A stretch of DNA of 64,000 nucleotides from NCBI RefSeq assembly GCF_002954405.1, contig NZ_MQWC01000004.1, positions 1,200,301-1,264,300 of the forward strand, given 5' to 3'. The position numbers and the translations under genes were made by a program. This DNA is from Salinibacter sp. 10B. GTDB taxonomy: Bacteria > Bacteroidota > Rhodothermia > Rhodothermales > Salinibacteraceae. The notes under the pieces were generated by a model. That model was not told the DNA's origin, did not search any database, and saw only the letters and a list, made by a program, of their open reading frames with translations. Shown piece after piece: positions 1-9,934 of the stretch (position 1 is the first letter of the stretch; the number at the start of each line of letters is the position of its first letter).

Positions 1-444
1 ACGGTGTTTCAGGATAGCCTCGAGGGCCAGAAGCCCCTCCGCGACGCCTTTCACACGTTCGTCGAGCGCCACTTTGAGCTGGTCCGTGACCAGCAGGATC
101 TTTTCCTCATTCTGGTTCGCGAAGCCCACCTGATGGCCTTCAGCGACGACCCGGACCGAACGCAGTTCTTTCGTGAACAGCATGAGCGTCTGCTGAACGC
201 CCTCATGCCGGTGCTGGAGGAAGCTGTGGATCGGGGCGAGATGAAATCGCTCCCGCCCTCGTCCGTTGCCAACCTTCTCCTTGCAAATGTTCGGGGGATG
301 GGGACGCACTGCACCCTTGAGCAGAAGCATTGTCCGTGTGAAGAGCAGGAGTTTCTCAACCATCCGGAAAAGGCAGCGGATCTTCTGACGACCCTGCTCT
401 TCGACGGTCTGGAGACGAATGACGTCCCCTCGTCCGCACCGTAA
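1..444 (+). CDS. TetR/AcrR-family regulator, C-terminal part (5' truncated by window edge)
   Basis: The reading frame is open to the first base of the window, so the N-terminal helix-turn-helix is outside and only about 147 residues are visible. These form an all-helical segment typical of the ligand-binding half of TetR-type regulators, with a late Cys-rich stretch (CTLEQKHCPCEEQ). The gene ends about 60 bases before a TolC-adaptor-RND efflux operon on the same strand. Such regulators commonly repress the adjacent pump, so local control of that operon is the likely role (inference from context). The TetR assignment rests on the C-terminal half and on neighbourhood; the DNA-binding domain cannot be checked here. 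Confidence 0.7.
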   Translation, partial: TVFQDSLEGQKPLRDAFHTFVERHFELVRDQQDLFLILVREAHLMAFSDDPDRTQFFREQHERLLNALMPVLEEAVDRGEMKSLPPSSVANLLLANVRGMGTHCTLEQKHCPCEEQEFLNHPEKAADLLTTLLFDGLETNDVPSSAP

Positions 445-503
445 CATTCGCTCTCTTTGCCTCGTCCTTCTGAGAAATCGCACGACCCGTGATTGGACCT
501 GTT

Positions 504-2174
504 ATGCGCCGCATGCGCTCCTTCGTCTCCCCTGTCTCGGCCCTTCTACTTTGCTTCGGGCTGTTCGGACTTGCCCCCTCCGCCTCGGTGTGGGCCCAGG
601 AGGTGTCTGAGGACCCTGCCGTCTCCGCCTCGCCGGACGATCCCGTCGTTCTCACCCTTCGGGCAGCTGTGGGCATGGCCTTGAAACAGAACCTCAACCT
701 GAAGGCTGCACAGCTCGATGTGCGCGAGGCCGACGCTCAGGTCCGCGAGGCGTGGGGCAACCTTTACCCGTCGCTCGACCTAACGGGTAGCTATACCCGT
801 AACGTCGTGACTGCCAACCCCTTCGCTGGAAGTGACGTCACGAGCTTTTTTGGCGGCGGCGGAGAAACCGAGTGGCTGGCCTTCAATGAGCGTCGTCGCC
901 TGGACATGGACCCGTCCACGGACCCCATTTCCTACCGCGCCTTCACGCAGCGGCAGCGGGACAGCATCGCTGCGGCTGGGATCTCCCTCGGGGGGGGAGG
1001 AGACAACCCCTTCGGCGTCGACAATCAGTTCAACGGGGGACTCCAGCTTACGCAGACGCTCTATAGTAAACAGGCCTTTGCCTCCGTGCGAGGATCCGAG
1101 CAGTTCAAGGAGGTGAGCCGACATGCCCGCGATCGGGAGGTACAGAGAACGACCAACGAGGTGGTGACCTCCTTTTACCAGGCCCTGCTGGCCCAAGAGC
1201 GTGCCAGCGTTCGCAAACAGCGGGTGAAACGAGCCCAGAAAACCCTCCAGGAAGTGTCGATGCAGGTACAGCGAGGCGTCACTCCGAAGGCCCAGCGGCT
1301 TGGTGCCGAAGTGGAATTGTCGAATGCCCGCACACAGATGATCGAAGCCCGCAATGCGGCCGATCTCGCCCAGGACAACCTCAAGCGTACCATCGGGCTC
1401 TCTCCGCAGACGCCTATCCGGCTAAAAGGCGATCTGGAAAATCAGCAGGAGGATGGACTACAGCAGGTGTCCCTGGAAACCATTTCGATGTCGAAAGCAG
1501 TCGACCAGGCGATCGAAAACCGGCCCGACCTACAGCGCGCCCGCCTCAACGTGGAACTGCGCTCAATCCAAAAGGAAGCCTCTCGCGCCGAGTTTTTTCC
1601 CCGCGTCGAGGCGATAGCCAATTTCAACTACTCGGGCCGCGTCCCCGATAACCGCTCCCAGGTGCTCACCACCGATCCCCAGGACCCGACCAACCCGTTC
1701 TACTATCGCGAGCGGAGCCGCGGCTTTTTCAGCGACGACTTCTGGAATCCCTCCTTTAGTGTGGGCCTCCAGTTCAGCTGGAATATCTTCAACGGCTTTC
1801 AGAGCTCCTCCCGCCTCCAGCAGGCCGAAATTCAGCGACAGCGGGCGCAGACGCAGCTGGAACAGCTGCGGCAGGCCGTGCAGGTGGAGGTCCGCCGGGC
1901 CATCCGCAACCTCGAAAATGCCCGTGAGCGCATTCAGGCCCAGGAGGCCAACGTTCGCCGTGCGGAACTGAACTACGACCACATGTCGGAACGGGTTGAC
2001 GAGGGCGTGGCGCGCCCCATCGAGTTGCGAGAAGCGTCCGACCAGCTCGACCAAAGCCGCCTCAACTACCTCCAAGCCGTGTACGACTACCTCGTGGCCC
2101 GCAGCGACCTCGAAACGGCACTCGGCCAACCCCTCACCCCGACATCTGAATCCTACCTGATGACGAGTCGATGA
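504..2174 (+). CDS. TolC-family outer membrane efflux protein
   Basis: This encodes an outer-membrane channel of the TolC/OEP class, the exit duct of a tripartite efflux system. From the ATG at 504 the protein begins with an Arg-rich start, a hydrophobic signal segment and a likely cleavage after SVWAQ. A GTG at 489 is an alternative start that only adds five residues before the same signal. The body has the two long coiled-coil repeats expected of OEP proteins (around residues 190-300 and 420-540), rich in Gln, Arg and Leu, with strands between. At about 556 residues it is slightly longer than E. coli TolC. Its stop overlaps the ATG of the adaptor gene, indicating translational coupling. Confidence 0.9.
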   Translation: MRRMRSFVSPVSALLLCFGLFGLAPSASVWAQEVSEDPAVSASPDDPVVLTLRAAVGMALKQNLNLKAAQLDVREADAQVREAWGNLYPSLDLTGSYTRNVVTANPFAGSDVTSFFGGGGETEWLAFNERRRLDMDPSTDPISYRAFTQRQRDSIAAAGISLGGGGDNPFGVDNQFNGGLQLTQTLYSKQAFASVRGSEQFKEVSRHARDREVQRTTNEVVTSFYQALLAQERASVRKQRVKRAQKTLQEVSMQVQRGVTPKAQRLGAEVELSNARTQMIEARNAADLAQDNLKRTIGLSPQTPIRLKGDLENQQEDGLQQVSLETISMSKAVDQAIENRPDLQRARLNVELRSIQKEASRAEFFPRVEAIANFNYSGRVPDNRSQVLTTDPQDPTNPFYYRERSRGFFSDDFWNPSFSVGLQFSWNIFNGFQSSSRLQQAEIQRQRAQTQLEQLRQAVQVEVRRAIRNLENARERIQAQEANVRRAELNYDHMSERVDEGVARPIELREASDQLDQSRLNYLQAVYDYLVARSDLETALGQPLTPTSESYLMTSR

Positions 2175-3412
2175 CGCCCCTCGTCTCCCTCCGTCGACGC
2201 ACGCTCTCCGACGATCGCAACGATTTCATGACCGTACCTCGATTGCTCTTTTCCACTCCTTCCTCTTCCGACGTGACGTTTCGCACGCTCGCTACGTTCG
2301 TTCTGACGCCCCTCCTCGCCGGTCTGCTCCTCTTCACGAGCGGCTGTAGCGACGGGCAGGCCTCGAAATCGTCATCCACGCAGGCGCGCTCCCAGCCCAA
2401 GACCCGGGTGGAGACCCTCCTCTTAGAGCCGACCTCCTTTACCGACGTGATTGAGGTAACCGGAACCGTAGAGGCCATCGACGACGCCACGCTCTCGGCC
2501 CAAACCGACGGTCCTGTCACGATGCTACTGGAACTCGGCACGCGGGTCGACAAGGGAACGCCCGTCGCCAAGATCGACGCTGAAGAGGCAGAGTCCGCCG
2601 TGGAGCAGGCAAAGGCCCAGTACGAGCTCGCACAGGACCGCTTTGAACGCCAGCAACCGCTCTACCGAGACTCGGTCATCAGCGCTCTCGAATTTGAACA
2701 GGTTCGGTCGGAACGCAATCAGGCACGGGCCGCCCTCAACCAGGCGCAGACCCGTCTGGCCGACGCGATCCTTGAGGCCCCGTTCGCCGGCACGATCGAG
2801 GACCGCTTTCTCGAGGTCGGGGAGCAAGCGGCCCCTGGCACACGGCTCGCACGCCTCGTCAATACACGGCGGGTGAAGATTACGGCGGGCATTCCCGAGC
2901 GCTACGCAAACGACATTGAAATCGGCACCCCGGTCCAGCTCGACTTTCGTCGCTACGGCGCGGGCGTGCGCACCGCTGACGTGACGTTCGTGGGCAATAC
3001 CATTGATCCGCAGAGCCGCACCTTCACCGTAGAAATTACAGTGTCGAATGAAAACCGCACGCTGAAGCCCGAAATGGGAGTCAATCTCCGGGTCACGCGT
3101 GCCGTGCTCGACAGTGCCCTCGTTCTGCCCCGCACTGCCGTACTGCGCGACGAAACTGGGACGCACGTCTACGTGGTCGATCGTTCGGATACGACAGCCG
3201 TGGCTCGAAATCGGGAGATCACGCTCGGACCTGAAACCGGCGGAAGTGTCGTAGCCGACTCGGGCCTCGCCGCCGGGGAGGAGGTCATCATCGTGGGACA
3301 AAACAATGTATCCCCCGGCGCCCCGCTGGAGGTCACCGACCAGTTCAACCGAACGTCCGCGGCGGGCACTCCCTACGAGGAGAATTCCCTCCCTACCCCC
3401 CCAACCGAATAA
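2171..3412 (+). CDS. RND efflux periplasmic adaptor (membrane fusion protein), lipoprotein
   Basis: This is a membrane fusion protein that bridges an inner-membrane RND pump and a TolC channel. A hydrophobic segment ends in a lipobox (LLLFTSGC), so the mature protein should be a lipid-anchored periplasmic lipoprotein. After it come a biotinyl-lipoyl-like half motif, a helical hairpin (about residues 130-195), the second lipoyl half with the pattern LEAPFAGTIEDRFLEVGEQA, then beta-barrel and membrane-proximal domains. The start at 2171 overlaps the tolC stop (ATGA). An ATG at 2228 would give a shorter signal peptide and cannot be excluded. Length (413 residues) is normal for the family. Confidence 0.9.
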   Translation: MTPLVSLRRRTLSDDRNDFMTVPRLLFSTPSSSDVTFRTLATFVLTPLLAGLLLFTSGCSDGQASKSSSTQARSQPKTRVETLLLEPTSFTDVIEVTGTVEAIDDATLSAQTDGPVTMLLELGTRVDKGTPVAKIDAEEAESAVEQAKAQYELAQDRFERQQPLYRDSVISALEFEQVRSERNQARAALNQAQTRLADAILEAPFAGTIEDRFLEVGEQAAPGTRLARLVNTRRVKITAGIPERYANDIEIGTPVQLDFRRYGAGVRTADVTFVGNTIDPQSRTFTVEITVSNENRTLKPEMGVNLRVTRAVLDSALVLPRTAVLRDETGTHVYVVDRSDTTAVARNREITLGPETGGSVVADSGLAAGEEVIIVGQNNVSPGAPLEVTDQFNRTSAAGTPYEENSLPTPPTE

Positions 3413-3535
3413 CGGGAACCGTGTCCCTGACGGGATCGTCCCCCGGCCGAGACGTGCGGCCCCCTCTCCCTGCACGTCCGACGCTCCTCTTTACCCGGCT
3501 GCCGCTCTGCCTCCTACGAACCGACGATTGTTGCG

Positions 3536-6500
3536 ATGAAGATTACCAACCTTTCGATCAAGTACCGCACTGCGATCGCCGTCTTCACTCTGATCCTGGC
3601 GGTCGGCGGACTGACGAGCTACCTCACGATTCCGAAGGAATCTCAGCCCTCTATTGAGTTTCCACAGATCGTGGTGACCTCCATCTACGCGGGGGCCAGC
3701 CCAAGCGACGTCGAGTCAACGGTCACGCAGGTCGTCGAGCAGGAAATTAGCTCGATCAACGGCATCGATGAGATGCGCTCCACCTCCTCGGAGGGCGTGT
3801 CAACGATCGTCGTCGAATTTACCCCGGACGTGGATACGGACAAGGCCTACCAGGAAGTGAACCGGGCCGTAGACCGGGCCCAGCCCGACCTGCCCGAGGC
3901 TGTGGAGGAGCCGATGGTCGACGAGATCAACACGGACGAGTTTCCGATCATGACCGTCAACCTGTCGGGGTCCTACTCTCTGGCCCGCCTCAAAGAGGTG
4001 GCCGAAGACCTACAGGATGAGGTCGAAGGCATCTCCAGTGTGCTGGAGGCGAACCTCATCGGCGGCCTTACCCGAGAGGTGCAAATCAATGTCGACCTTT
4101 CCGCGCTGAAAAGCCACGGGGTGTCGTTCAACGATCTCGTGAGCACCATTCAGCAGGAAAACACGAACATTCCGGGCGGCTCGATCGACATCGATCGGCT
4201 AAACTACCTCGTGCGGGTGAATGGCCAGTTCGACAACCCCTCGCAGCAGATCGAAAATTTGGTCGTTAAGTCGACGCCAAACGGTCGCAACGTCTACGTT
4301 CGGGACGTAGCAGACGTGATCTTCGGGTTCAAGGACCGCTCTTCCTACTCCCGCCTGCGTATCTTGAAGCGTGAAAACGACGCCGGCCAAACAGTGTCGG
4401 TCCCGGAATCGGAACGGCGAACCGCTCAGGTCATCTCGCTGAACGTGACGAAGCGCCCCGGTGCCAACATTTTGGAAACCTCCGCCGAGGTGAAGTCGAC
4501 CCTTGAGACCTTTGACTTTCCAAGCGGGACGGAGGTGCTCGTTACGGGAGACCAGAGCGAAAACGTACAGACGCTGGTAACGGATCTGGAGAACAACATT
4601 ATCAGCGGCCTCATCTTCGTGATTGCCGTGCTGCTCTTCTTCCTAGGGGTGCGCAACGCCACGCTGGTGGGCATTGCCATTCCGCTGTCCATGTTTACCA
4701 GCTTCCTCGTCTTCCAGGCCCTCGGACAGACCCTCAACTTCATCATCCTGTTCTCCCTGATCATCGCGCTGGGGATGCTGGTCGACAACGCGGTGGTGGT
4801 CATCGAAAACATCTATCGGTTCCGGGAGGAAGGGTATTCGCGCTGGGAATCCGCACGGCTGGGGACGGCCGAAGTCGGCCCGGCTGTCGTCGCTTCGACC
4901 GCCACGACCGTATCGGCCTTTGCCCCTATGCTCTTCTGGCCAGGGATTATCGGGGAGTTTATGGGCTATATGCCGCTCACGCTCATCATTACGCTGACGA
5001 GTTCGCTGTTTGTGGCCCTCGTCATCAACCCCGTCATCACGGGCTTTTTCGTGCAGGTGAAGGGGAACGAGAACGGACACGCAGACGCGTCCCAGGAATG
5101 GCCCGCCATTGCCCGCTACGGAGGAGTGGCCCTCATTCTACTGCTGGGCGTCACGCTCGGCATTGCAAACTGGAAGACGCTGGTGGTCGTCGCGACGGGC
5201 ATCCCAGTGCTCTACCTCCTTCACGTCTATATCATGTCGCCGATTGGCGACCGCTTCGTAGAGTCGGGACTGCCGAAACTCGTGGCGTGGTACCGGGGCT
5301 TTCTGCGACGAATGCTGGACCGCGACTACTCGGTGCCGTACGCCTACCTCCGCAACACCGGCGCGCTCGTCGCCCTCTCAGCCGGAGTGGTCCTGGCAAT
5401 CGGCGGCGGCCTCATTTCCGCGCTCGCCGGGCAGACGGCCGGAATGCTTCTGCTTGTGCCGGGCGGCGTGCTCGCCGGCCTCGGCGCTCTCGGTGTGGTC
5501 GTGCATACGCTCGAAAGTGTGTACCTGGGCGGCTGGACGAGTGCAAAGGTGGGCGGCGGTATTCTCGCCGTCATGTTCGCCGTGCTCGGGCTCAACTACC
5601 TGGCCGGCGGCATTGAACCCAACACAATGCTGCGGCTCGCAGCAGTGCCCACGCTCCTCGTCCTCGTCGGCGTCCTGGGCGGACTCTTCAACTCGCGCGA
5701 TCGCCTCCTGCTCACCGACACCCGGGCGGCCCTCCTAAACGGATCTCTCGGCGGGCTCGTCCTGATCGTGGGGCTCTTCCTCATCGCCCCGACCGGGCAG
5801 GCCTTCTTCCCGGACACCGATCCGGGCCGGGTCCAGATCAACGCCGAGGCCCCGCTGGGCACCAACATCGAGGCCTCCAACAGCGTCGCGCAGACGGTGG
5901 AGGATCGCATCCTGCAGCTTCTCGATCAGAATCCAAAATCGGAGGGCAACATCGAAAACCTGCTCGTGAACGTGGGTGTGGGGGGCGACGCGATGTTCGG
6001 CGGCGGGGCCCAGCAACCCGAGCGCTCGCGCGTCTCGCTCAACATGGTGGACTACGCCGACCGCCTCGAACCGTCCACCAAAACCCTCGAAAAGCTGCGG
6101 GCCCAACTGCAAGGCATCCCCGGCACTGAGATTGAATTCACGAAGCAGCAGCAAGGCCCCCCAACCGGGCCGCCGGTCAACATCGAGATCTCAGGCCCCG
6201 AGTTTGAGCGGATCGTCCAGATCTCGAAGGAAGTCAAACGCCGACTCAATGACGCGGCCCTGAGTGGAACGCTTCCCGGCCTCGTGGACGTCGCCGACAA
6301 CCTGAACACTGGACGGCCCGAGGTGCAGGTGGACGTGGACCGCGAACAGGCAGCCAAGTACGGCCTTTCGACGAGCCGCATCGCACAAACGGTCCGCTCG
6401 GCCATCCAGGGCATCGAGGCCGATACGTACCGAAGCGGCGAGGATGAGTACGATATCACTGTCCGCCTCCAAAAGGAGGACCGACAGAGCATCGAAAGCC

Positions 6501-7468
6501 TCGAAAGCCTGACCGTGACCAACCTGCGGGGCCAGCAAATTCCCCTCACGTCCGTCGCGGATATCGTGGAAGGAACGGGCTTCGGTTCCATCACCCGGAT
6601 CGACCAGAACCGAGTCGTGACCGTGTCCGGCGATGCGGCCCCCGGCTTCAACGGCCCCGACGTGCTTACGCGCGTGCAGAATGAGCTTTCGGAGTACCGG
6701 GAGAACCTTCCCTCTGGCTACACGATGGAGTATACCGGCGGCAACGAGGAACAGCAGGAATCCTTCAGCTTCTTGACCACGGCCCTCCTCGTCGGGGCCT
6801 CCTTGATTCTACTCATCCTGATTGTCGAGTTCAATTCAATCAGTGCCCCCTTCATCATCATGGTAGCCGTTGGCTTGAGCATGATTGGTGTTCTGCTGGG
6901 CCTCATCCTCACGCGCACGCCGTTCAATCTCTTCACCTTCATCGGCATCATTGCGCTGGCCGGCATTGTCGTCAACAATAACATTGTGCTGGTCGACTAC
7001 ATCATGCAGCTGCGCGGGCGGGGCCAAAACAAGCAGGATGCGATTATTGAAGGCGGCGCCACCCGCCTGCGTCCGGTGCTACTGACAGCCCTCACGACCG
7101 TGCTCGGCCTCGTGCCGCTCACCTTCGGCATCAACGTGGACTTCGTAGGCCTGCTGGCAGACTTCGCGCCGAACTTCCAAATCGGCAGTGAGAACACCCA
7201 GTTCTGGGGCCCGATGGGCACCGCCATCATTTCTGGCCTCACCTTCGCGACGTTCCTCACGTTGGTCATCGTGCCGGTGATGTACTCCACGTTCGACTCG
7301 GTGAGCCTCCGCGTAACACAGGCCTTCGGGGGAAGCGTCGAAAATGCGTCGATTGTGAGCGACGCTGTCACGACCGACAGCCTCCTCGACGAGGACGAGG
7401 TCGCGGGCAATGGCGCACCGAAGGGGTCTGATCAACCGACCCCGGAGACATCTTCTCCTGAAGCGTAG
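3536..7468 (+). CDS. RND-superfamily efflux pump with extra membrane domain
   Basis: This is the inner-membrane proton-driven pump of the tripartite system. The N-terminus, two large periplasmic porter domains and the TM4 relay motif (LVDNAVVVIEN, Asp at about residue 417) are typical of AcrB/MdtB-like pumps. The protein is 1310 residues against roughly 1040 for most relatives. The excess lies between canonical TM6 and TM7, about residues 520-740, where at least six additional hydrophobic segments can be read. The C-terminal half then resumes with the second porter domain and TM8-TM12. A short Asp/Glu-rich tail ends the protein. Substrate is unknown. Confidence 0.92.
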   Translation: MKITNLSIKYRTAIAVFTLILAVGGLTSYLTIPKESQPSIEFPQIVVTSIYAGASPSDVESTVTQVVEQEISSINGIDEMRSTSSEGVSTIVVEFTPDVDTDKAYQEVNRAVDRAQPDLPEAVEEPMVDEINTDEFPIMTVNLSGSYSLARLKEVAEDLQDEVEGISSVLEANLIGGLTREVQINVDLSALKSHGVSFNDLVSTIQQENTNIPGGSIDIDRLNYLVRVNGQFDNPSQQIENLVVKSTPNGRNVYVRDVADVIFGFKDRSSYSRLRILKRENDAGQTVSVPESERRTAQVISLNVTKRPGANILETSAEVKSTLETFDFPSGTEVLVTGDQSENVQTLVTDLENNIISGLIFVIAVLLFFLGVRNATLVGIAIPLSMFTSFLVFQALGQTLNFIILFSLIIALGMLVDNAVVVIENIYRFREEGYSRWESARLGTAEVGPAVVASTATTVSAFAPMLFWPGIIGEFMGYMPLTLIITLTSSLFVALVINPVITGFFVQVKGNENGHADASQEWPAIARYGGVALILLLGVTLGIANWKTLVVVATGIPVLYLLHVYIMSPIGDRFVESGLPKLVAWYRGFLRRMLDRDYSVPYAYLRNTGALVALSAGVVLAIGGGLISALAGQTAGMLLLVPGGVLAGLGALGVVVHTLESVYLGGWTSAKVGGGILAVMFAVLGLNYLAGGIEPNTMLRLAAVPTLLVLVGVLGGLFNSRDRLLLTDTRAALLNGSLGGLVLIVGLFLIAPTGQAFFPDTDPGRVQINAEAPLGTNIEASNSVAQTVEDRILQLLDQNPKSEGNIENLLVNVGVGGDAMFGGGAQQPERSRVSLNMVDYADRLEPSTKTLEKLRAQLQGIPGTEIEFTKQQQGPPTGPPVNIEISGPEFERIVQISKEVKRRLNDAALSGTLPGLVDVADNLNTGRPEVQVDVDREQAAKYGLSTSRIAQTVRSAIQGIEADTYRSGEDEYDITVRLQKEDRQSIESLESLTVTNLRGQQIPLTSVADIVEGTGFGSITRIDQNRVVTVSGDAAPGFNGPDVLTRVQNELSEYRENLPSGYTMEYTGGNEEQQESFSFLTTALLVGASLILLILIVEFNSISAPFIIMVAVGLSMIGVLLGLILTRTPFNLFTFIGIIALAGIVVNNNIVLVDYIMQLRGRGQNKQDAIIEGGATRLRPVLLTALTTVLGLVPLTFGINVDFVGLLADFAPNFQIGSENTQFWGPMGTAIISGLTFATFLTLVIVPVMYSTFDSVSLRVTQAFGGSVENASIVSDAVTTDSLLDEDEVAGNGAPKGSDQPTPETSSPEA

Positions 7469-7505
7469 AGAACATGATCTTATGACGCCCCCGAGATGAA
7501 CTGGA

Positions 7506-7533
7506 AACAACAGTTTAGTCCTGTCTTGTTTTT
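7506..7533 (+). terminator. Probable terminator of the efflux operon
   Basis: AACAACAG (7506-7513) pairs with CTGT (7521-7524) and TGTT (7527-7530) around a two-base bulge, and a run of T follows. It sits 38 bases after the pump stop codon and before the next gene. Confidence 0.45.
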
Positions 7534-7538
7534 ACCTT

Positions 7539-7566
7539 GAATGATCGCATGTATCTACGATCGTTC
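7539..7566. repeat. Imperfect inverted repeat upstream of the hydroxylase gene
   Basis: GAATGATCG (7539-7547) and CGATCGTTC (7558-7566) form an 8-of-9 dyad with a 10-base spacer, ending 14 bases before the ATG at 7581. It could be an operator or part of the 5' untranslated region. No regulator is suggested by the sequence. Confidence 0.3.
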
Positions 7567-7580
7567 TGAAAGCAAGACTT

Positions 7581-8378
7581 ATGCGTAATACTCCCGCTCA
7601 AGAACCGTCTGTTCAGGAGCAGTCTTTCCAGGACCGCGACGACTCGGTTCTCAAAACGCTCGGGCACTTGGGCATGCACGCTTTGGATGACGTATACGGG
7701 GCCTTTTCGACGGTAGGCGACCGTCCGATCCACGACCCCCGTCGTTTTGAGTGGACCTCGGTGCTGGAAAACAACTGGACCGTGATGCGGGAGGAGCTCG
7801 ACGAGATCCTCGAATACCGGGAAGCCCTTCCCAGCTTTCACGACATTGCCGAGGACGCCTCCACGATCTCACAGGACGACGACTGGAAGACGTTTTTCCT
7901 CTACGGCTACGGCGTAAAGGCAGAAGAGAATTGTGGACGCTGCCCCCGCACCACGGAACTGATCGAACAGGTGCCGGGCATGACGACTGCCTTCTTTTCG
8001 ATTCTCTCTCCCGGCAAGCACATTCCACCGCATCGCGGTCCCTATAAGGGTGTGCTACGCTACCATCTGGGTCTCAAAGTGCCCGCGCCCGCAGAGAAGT
8101 GCCGCATCCGCGTGGCCGACGAGGTCGCCCACTGGGAAGAGGGGGAGAGCATGGTGTTCGACGACACCTACAACCACGAAGTGTGGAACGAAACCAACGA
8201 AGAGCGGGCCATCCTCTTTCTGGACGTCAAGCGTCCGATGCGACAGCCCATGGCCGCCGTCAACGATCTACTGCTCGGCCTGCTTCGCTACACGCCAGTC
8301 GTGCAAAACGCCCGGGAGAACCAGAGACAGTGGTCCAAACGACTGGAACAGGCCGAAATGACGACGCAGCCTGCATAA
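7581..8378 (+). CDS. Aspartyl/asparaginyl beta-hydroxylase family protein
   Basis: This is a predicted 2-oxoglutarate/Fe(II)-dependent dioxygenase of the Asp/Asn beta-hydroxylase (LpxO-related) fold. The core is clear: PPHRGPYKGVLRYHLGL carries the first iron-binding His (His151), and FDDTYNHEVWNET carries the distal His (His199), followed by Arg209 in NEERAILFLDV, which should hold the 2-oxoglutarate. A Cys pair (CGRC, about residues 118-121) lies upstream. No signal peptide is evident, and a hydrophobic C-terminal stretch (about 225-240) may touch the membrane. Relatives hydroxylate either protein side chains or lipid A acyl chains; the sequence does not say which applies here. The gene stands alone between two hairpins. 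Confidence 0.85.
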   Translation: MRNTPAQEPSVQEQSFQDRDDSVLKTLGHLGMHALDDVYGAFSTVGDRPIHDPRRFEWTSVLENNWTVMREELDEILEYREALPSFHDIAEDASTISQDDDWKTFFLYGYGVKAEENCGRCPRTTELIEQVPGMTTAFFSILSPGKHIPPHRGPYKGVLRYHLGLKVPAPAEKCRIRVADEVAHWEEGESMVFDDTYNHEVWNETNEERAILFLDVKRPMRQPMAAVNDLLLGLLRYTPVVQNARENQRQWSKRLEQAEMTTQPA

Positions 8379-8403
8379 CGACGACGGACAGACATAGAGA
8401 CGT

Positions 8404-8441
8404 GGAGGCATGGATGCGGATTGCCACGCGTCCATGCCTCC
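8404..8441. terminator. Strong hairpin between convergent genes
   Basis: GGAGGCATGGA (8404-8414) pairs perfectly with TCCATGCCTCC (8431-8441). The stem extends inward by four more pairs including one G-T, leaving an 8-base loop. It lies between the hydroxylase gene (plus) and sucC (minus), so it can serve both strands, although no T-run follows on either side. Confidence 0.55.
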
Positions 8442-8462
8442 GCCCTCTCCATGCGTCAACCG

Positions 8463-9644
8463 CTAAGCTTCAACGCCCAGCGCCTGCGTTACCTTATCGG
8501 CCGCCTCCTTCAATAGAACGGCGGACTTGACCGTAACGTCGCTCTCGTCCAGCAGCTGCTTGCCCTCCTCGGCGTTGGTGCCCTGCAGGCGTACGATGAG
8601 CGGCACGTCAATGTCTACGCTCTTGGCCGCCTCGATCACCCCCTGCGCCACGCGGTCGCAGCGCACGATGCCGCCGAAGATGTTCACCAGAATGGCCTCC
8701 ACGTTCGGATCCTTCAGGATGATGCGGAAGCCGGCCTCCACGGTTTCGGCACTTGCCGAGCCCCCGACATCAAGGAAGTTCGCAGGCTCTCCGCCGGCCA
8801 GCTTGATAATGTCCATGGTGGCCATCGCCAGTCCGGCCCCGTTCACCATACAGCCCACGTTGCCGTCGAGCTTAATGTAGCTGAGCCCGTGCTCGCCGGC
8901 CTCCACCTCGGTCGGGTCCTCTTCATGGAGGTCACGCATCTCCTCGAGGTCCGGGTGCCGATAGAGGGCATTATCGTCGAGGTTGATCTTGGCGTCGACG
9001 GCCTCAATGGTTCCTTGCTCAGTGCGGACGAGCGGGTTGATCTCCGCCAGCGTGCTGTCCGTCTCCTCGAACGCCTCGTAAAGGCCGGTGATGGCGTTGA
9101 CGGCCTGCTTGAAGGCATCGCCCTCCAGGTCCATCGCAAATGCAAGCTGACGGGCGTGAAACGGACGCAGGCCCAGCGACGGATCAACCCAGACCTTGTG
9201 AATCTGATCGGGGGACTCCTCCGCGACCGTCTCAATGTCGACGCCGCCCTCCGTCGACACCATGATCACGTTCATGCTCTTCTCGCGGTCGAGCGTGACG
9301 CCGAGGTAATACTCCTGCGCAATGTCGACACCGGCGGTCACGAGAATCTTTCGCACCTTCTGCCCCTCCTCTCCCGTCTGGTGGGTCACCAGATTCATTC
9401 CGAGGATGTCGTCGGCGTATTCTCGCACCTCATCAATCGACTCGGCAAGTTTGACCCCACCGCCTTTGCCGCGCCCCCCCGCGTGAATCTGTGCCTTCAC
9501 AACGAAGAGACTCGCGTCCTCTTCTTCCTGAAGACGCTCGGCGGCCGCGACGGCGTCGTCGACCGTCTCCGCCACGATGCCCTGCGGCACCGGTACGTCG
9601 TAGTCTCGAAGAATGCCTTTTGCTTGATATTCGTGGAGCTTCAT
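8463..9644 (-). CDS. sucC: Succinyl-CoA synthetase beta subunit (ADP-forming)
   Basis: This is the beta subunit of succinyl-CoA ligase, the substrate-level phosphorylation step of the TCA cycle. The N-terminus MKLHEYQAKGIL is the family hallmark and fixes the start at 9644; in-frame codons upstream give low-complexity sequence with no family resemblance. The ATP-grasp domain follows, with the Gly-rich loop HAGGRGKGGGVKLAES. The C-terminal ligase domain carries NGAGLAMATMDIIKLAGG and the GGIVRCDRVAQGV segment. At 393 residues it is standard length. The alpha subunit (sucD) is not adjacent, so the two subunits are encoded at separate loci here. Confidence 0.97.
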   Translation of the reverse strand: MKLHEYQAKGILRDYDVPVPQGIVAETVDDAVAAAERLQEEEDASLFVVKAQIHAGGRGKGGGVKLAESIDEVREYADDILGMNLVTHQTGEEGQKVRKILVTAGVDIAQEYYLGVTLDREKSMNVIMVSTEGGVDIETVAEESPDQIHKVWVDPSLGLRPFHARQLAFAMDLEGDAFKQAVNAITGLYEAFEETDSTLAEINPLVRTEQGTIEAVDAKINLDDNALYRHPDLEEMRDLHEEDPTEVEAGEHGLSYIKLDGNVGCMVNGAGLAMATMDIIKLAGGEPANFLDVGGSASAETVEAGFRIILKDPNVEAILVNIFGGIVRCDRVAQGVIEAAKSVDIDVPLIVRLQGTNAEEGKQLLDESDVTVKSAVLLKEAADKVTQALGVEA

Positions 9645-9934
9645 GAACGTCGGGCGGATTGGGTGAACGGACAGTTCGCGGGTAAGTAAATAATCGAGCG
9701 TGAGAAGGTCTAACCGAAATCCCGATTTTGCGGCTTGTTCGAGGGCTGCGACGGCCGCACCACAACCGTGCCGAGCCGTAGCACAATCGGAGACGACCAT
9801 TTTTGCCTGTTTGGGCGGATGAGGACCCTTCCCCGGAACGGCAGGTCGCCCTCTCTCGCTCCGCACCCCTCCGTAGCCCCGGGTGCCCGCATCGGGTCTC
9901 TCGTCAACGCCGCAGCTCGTCCGACGCCTCGTCC

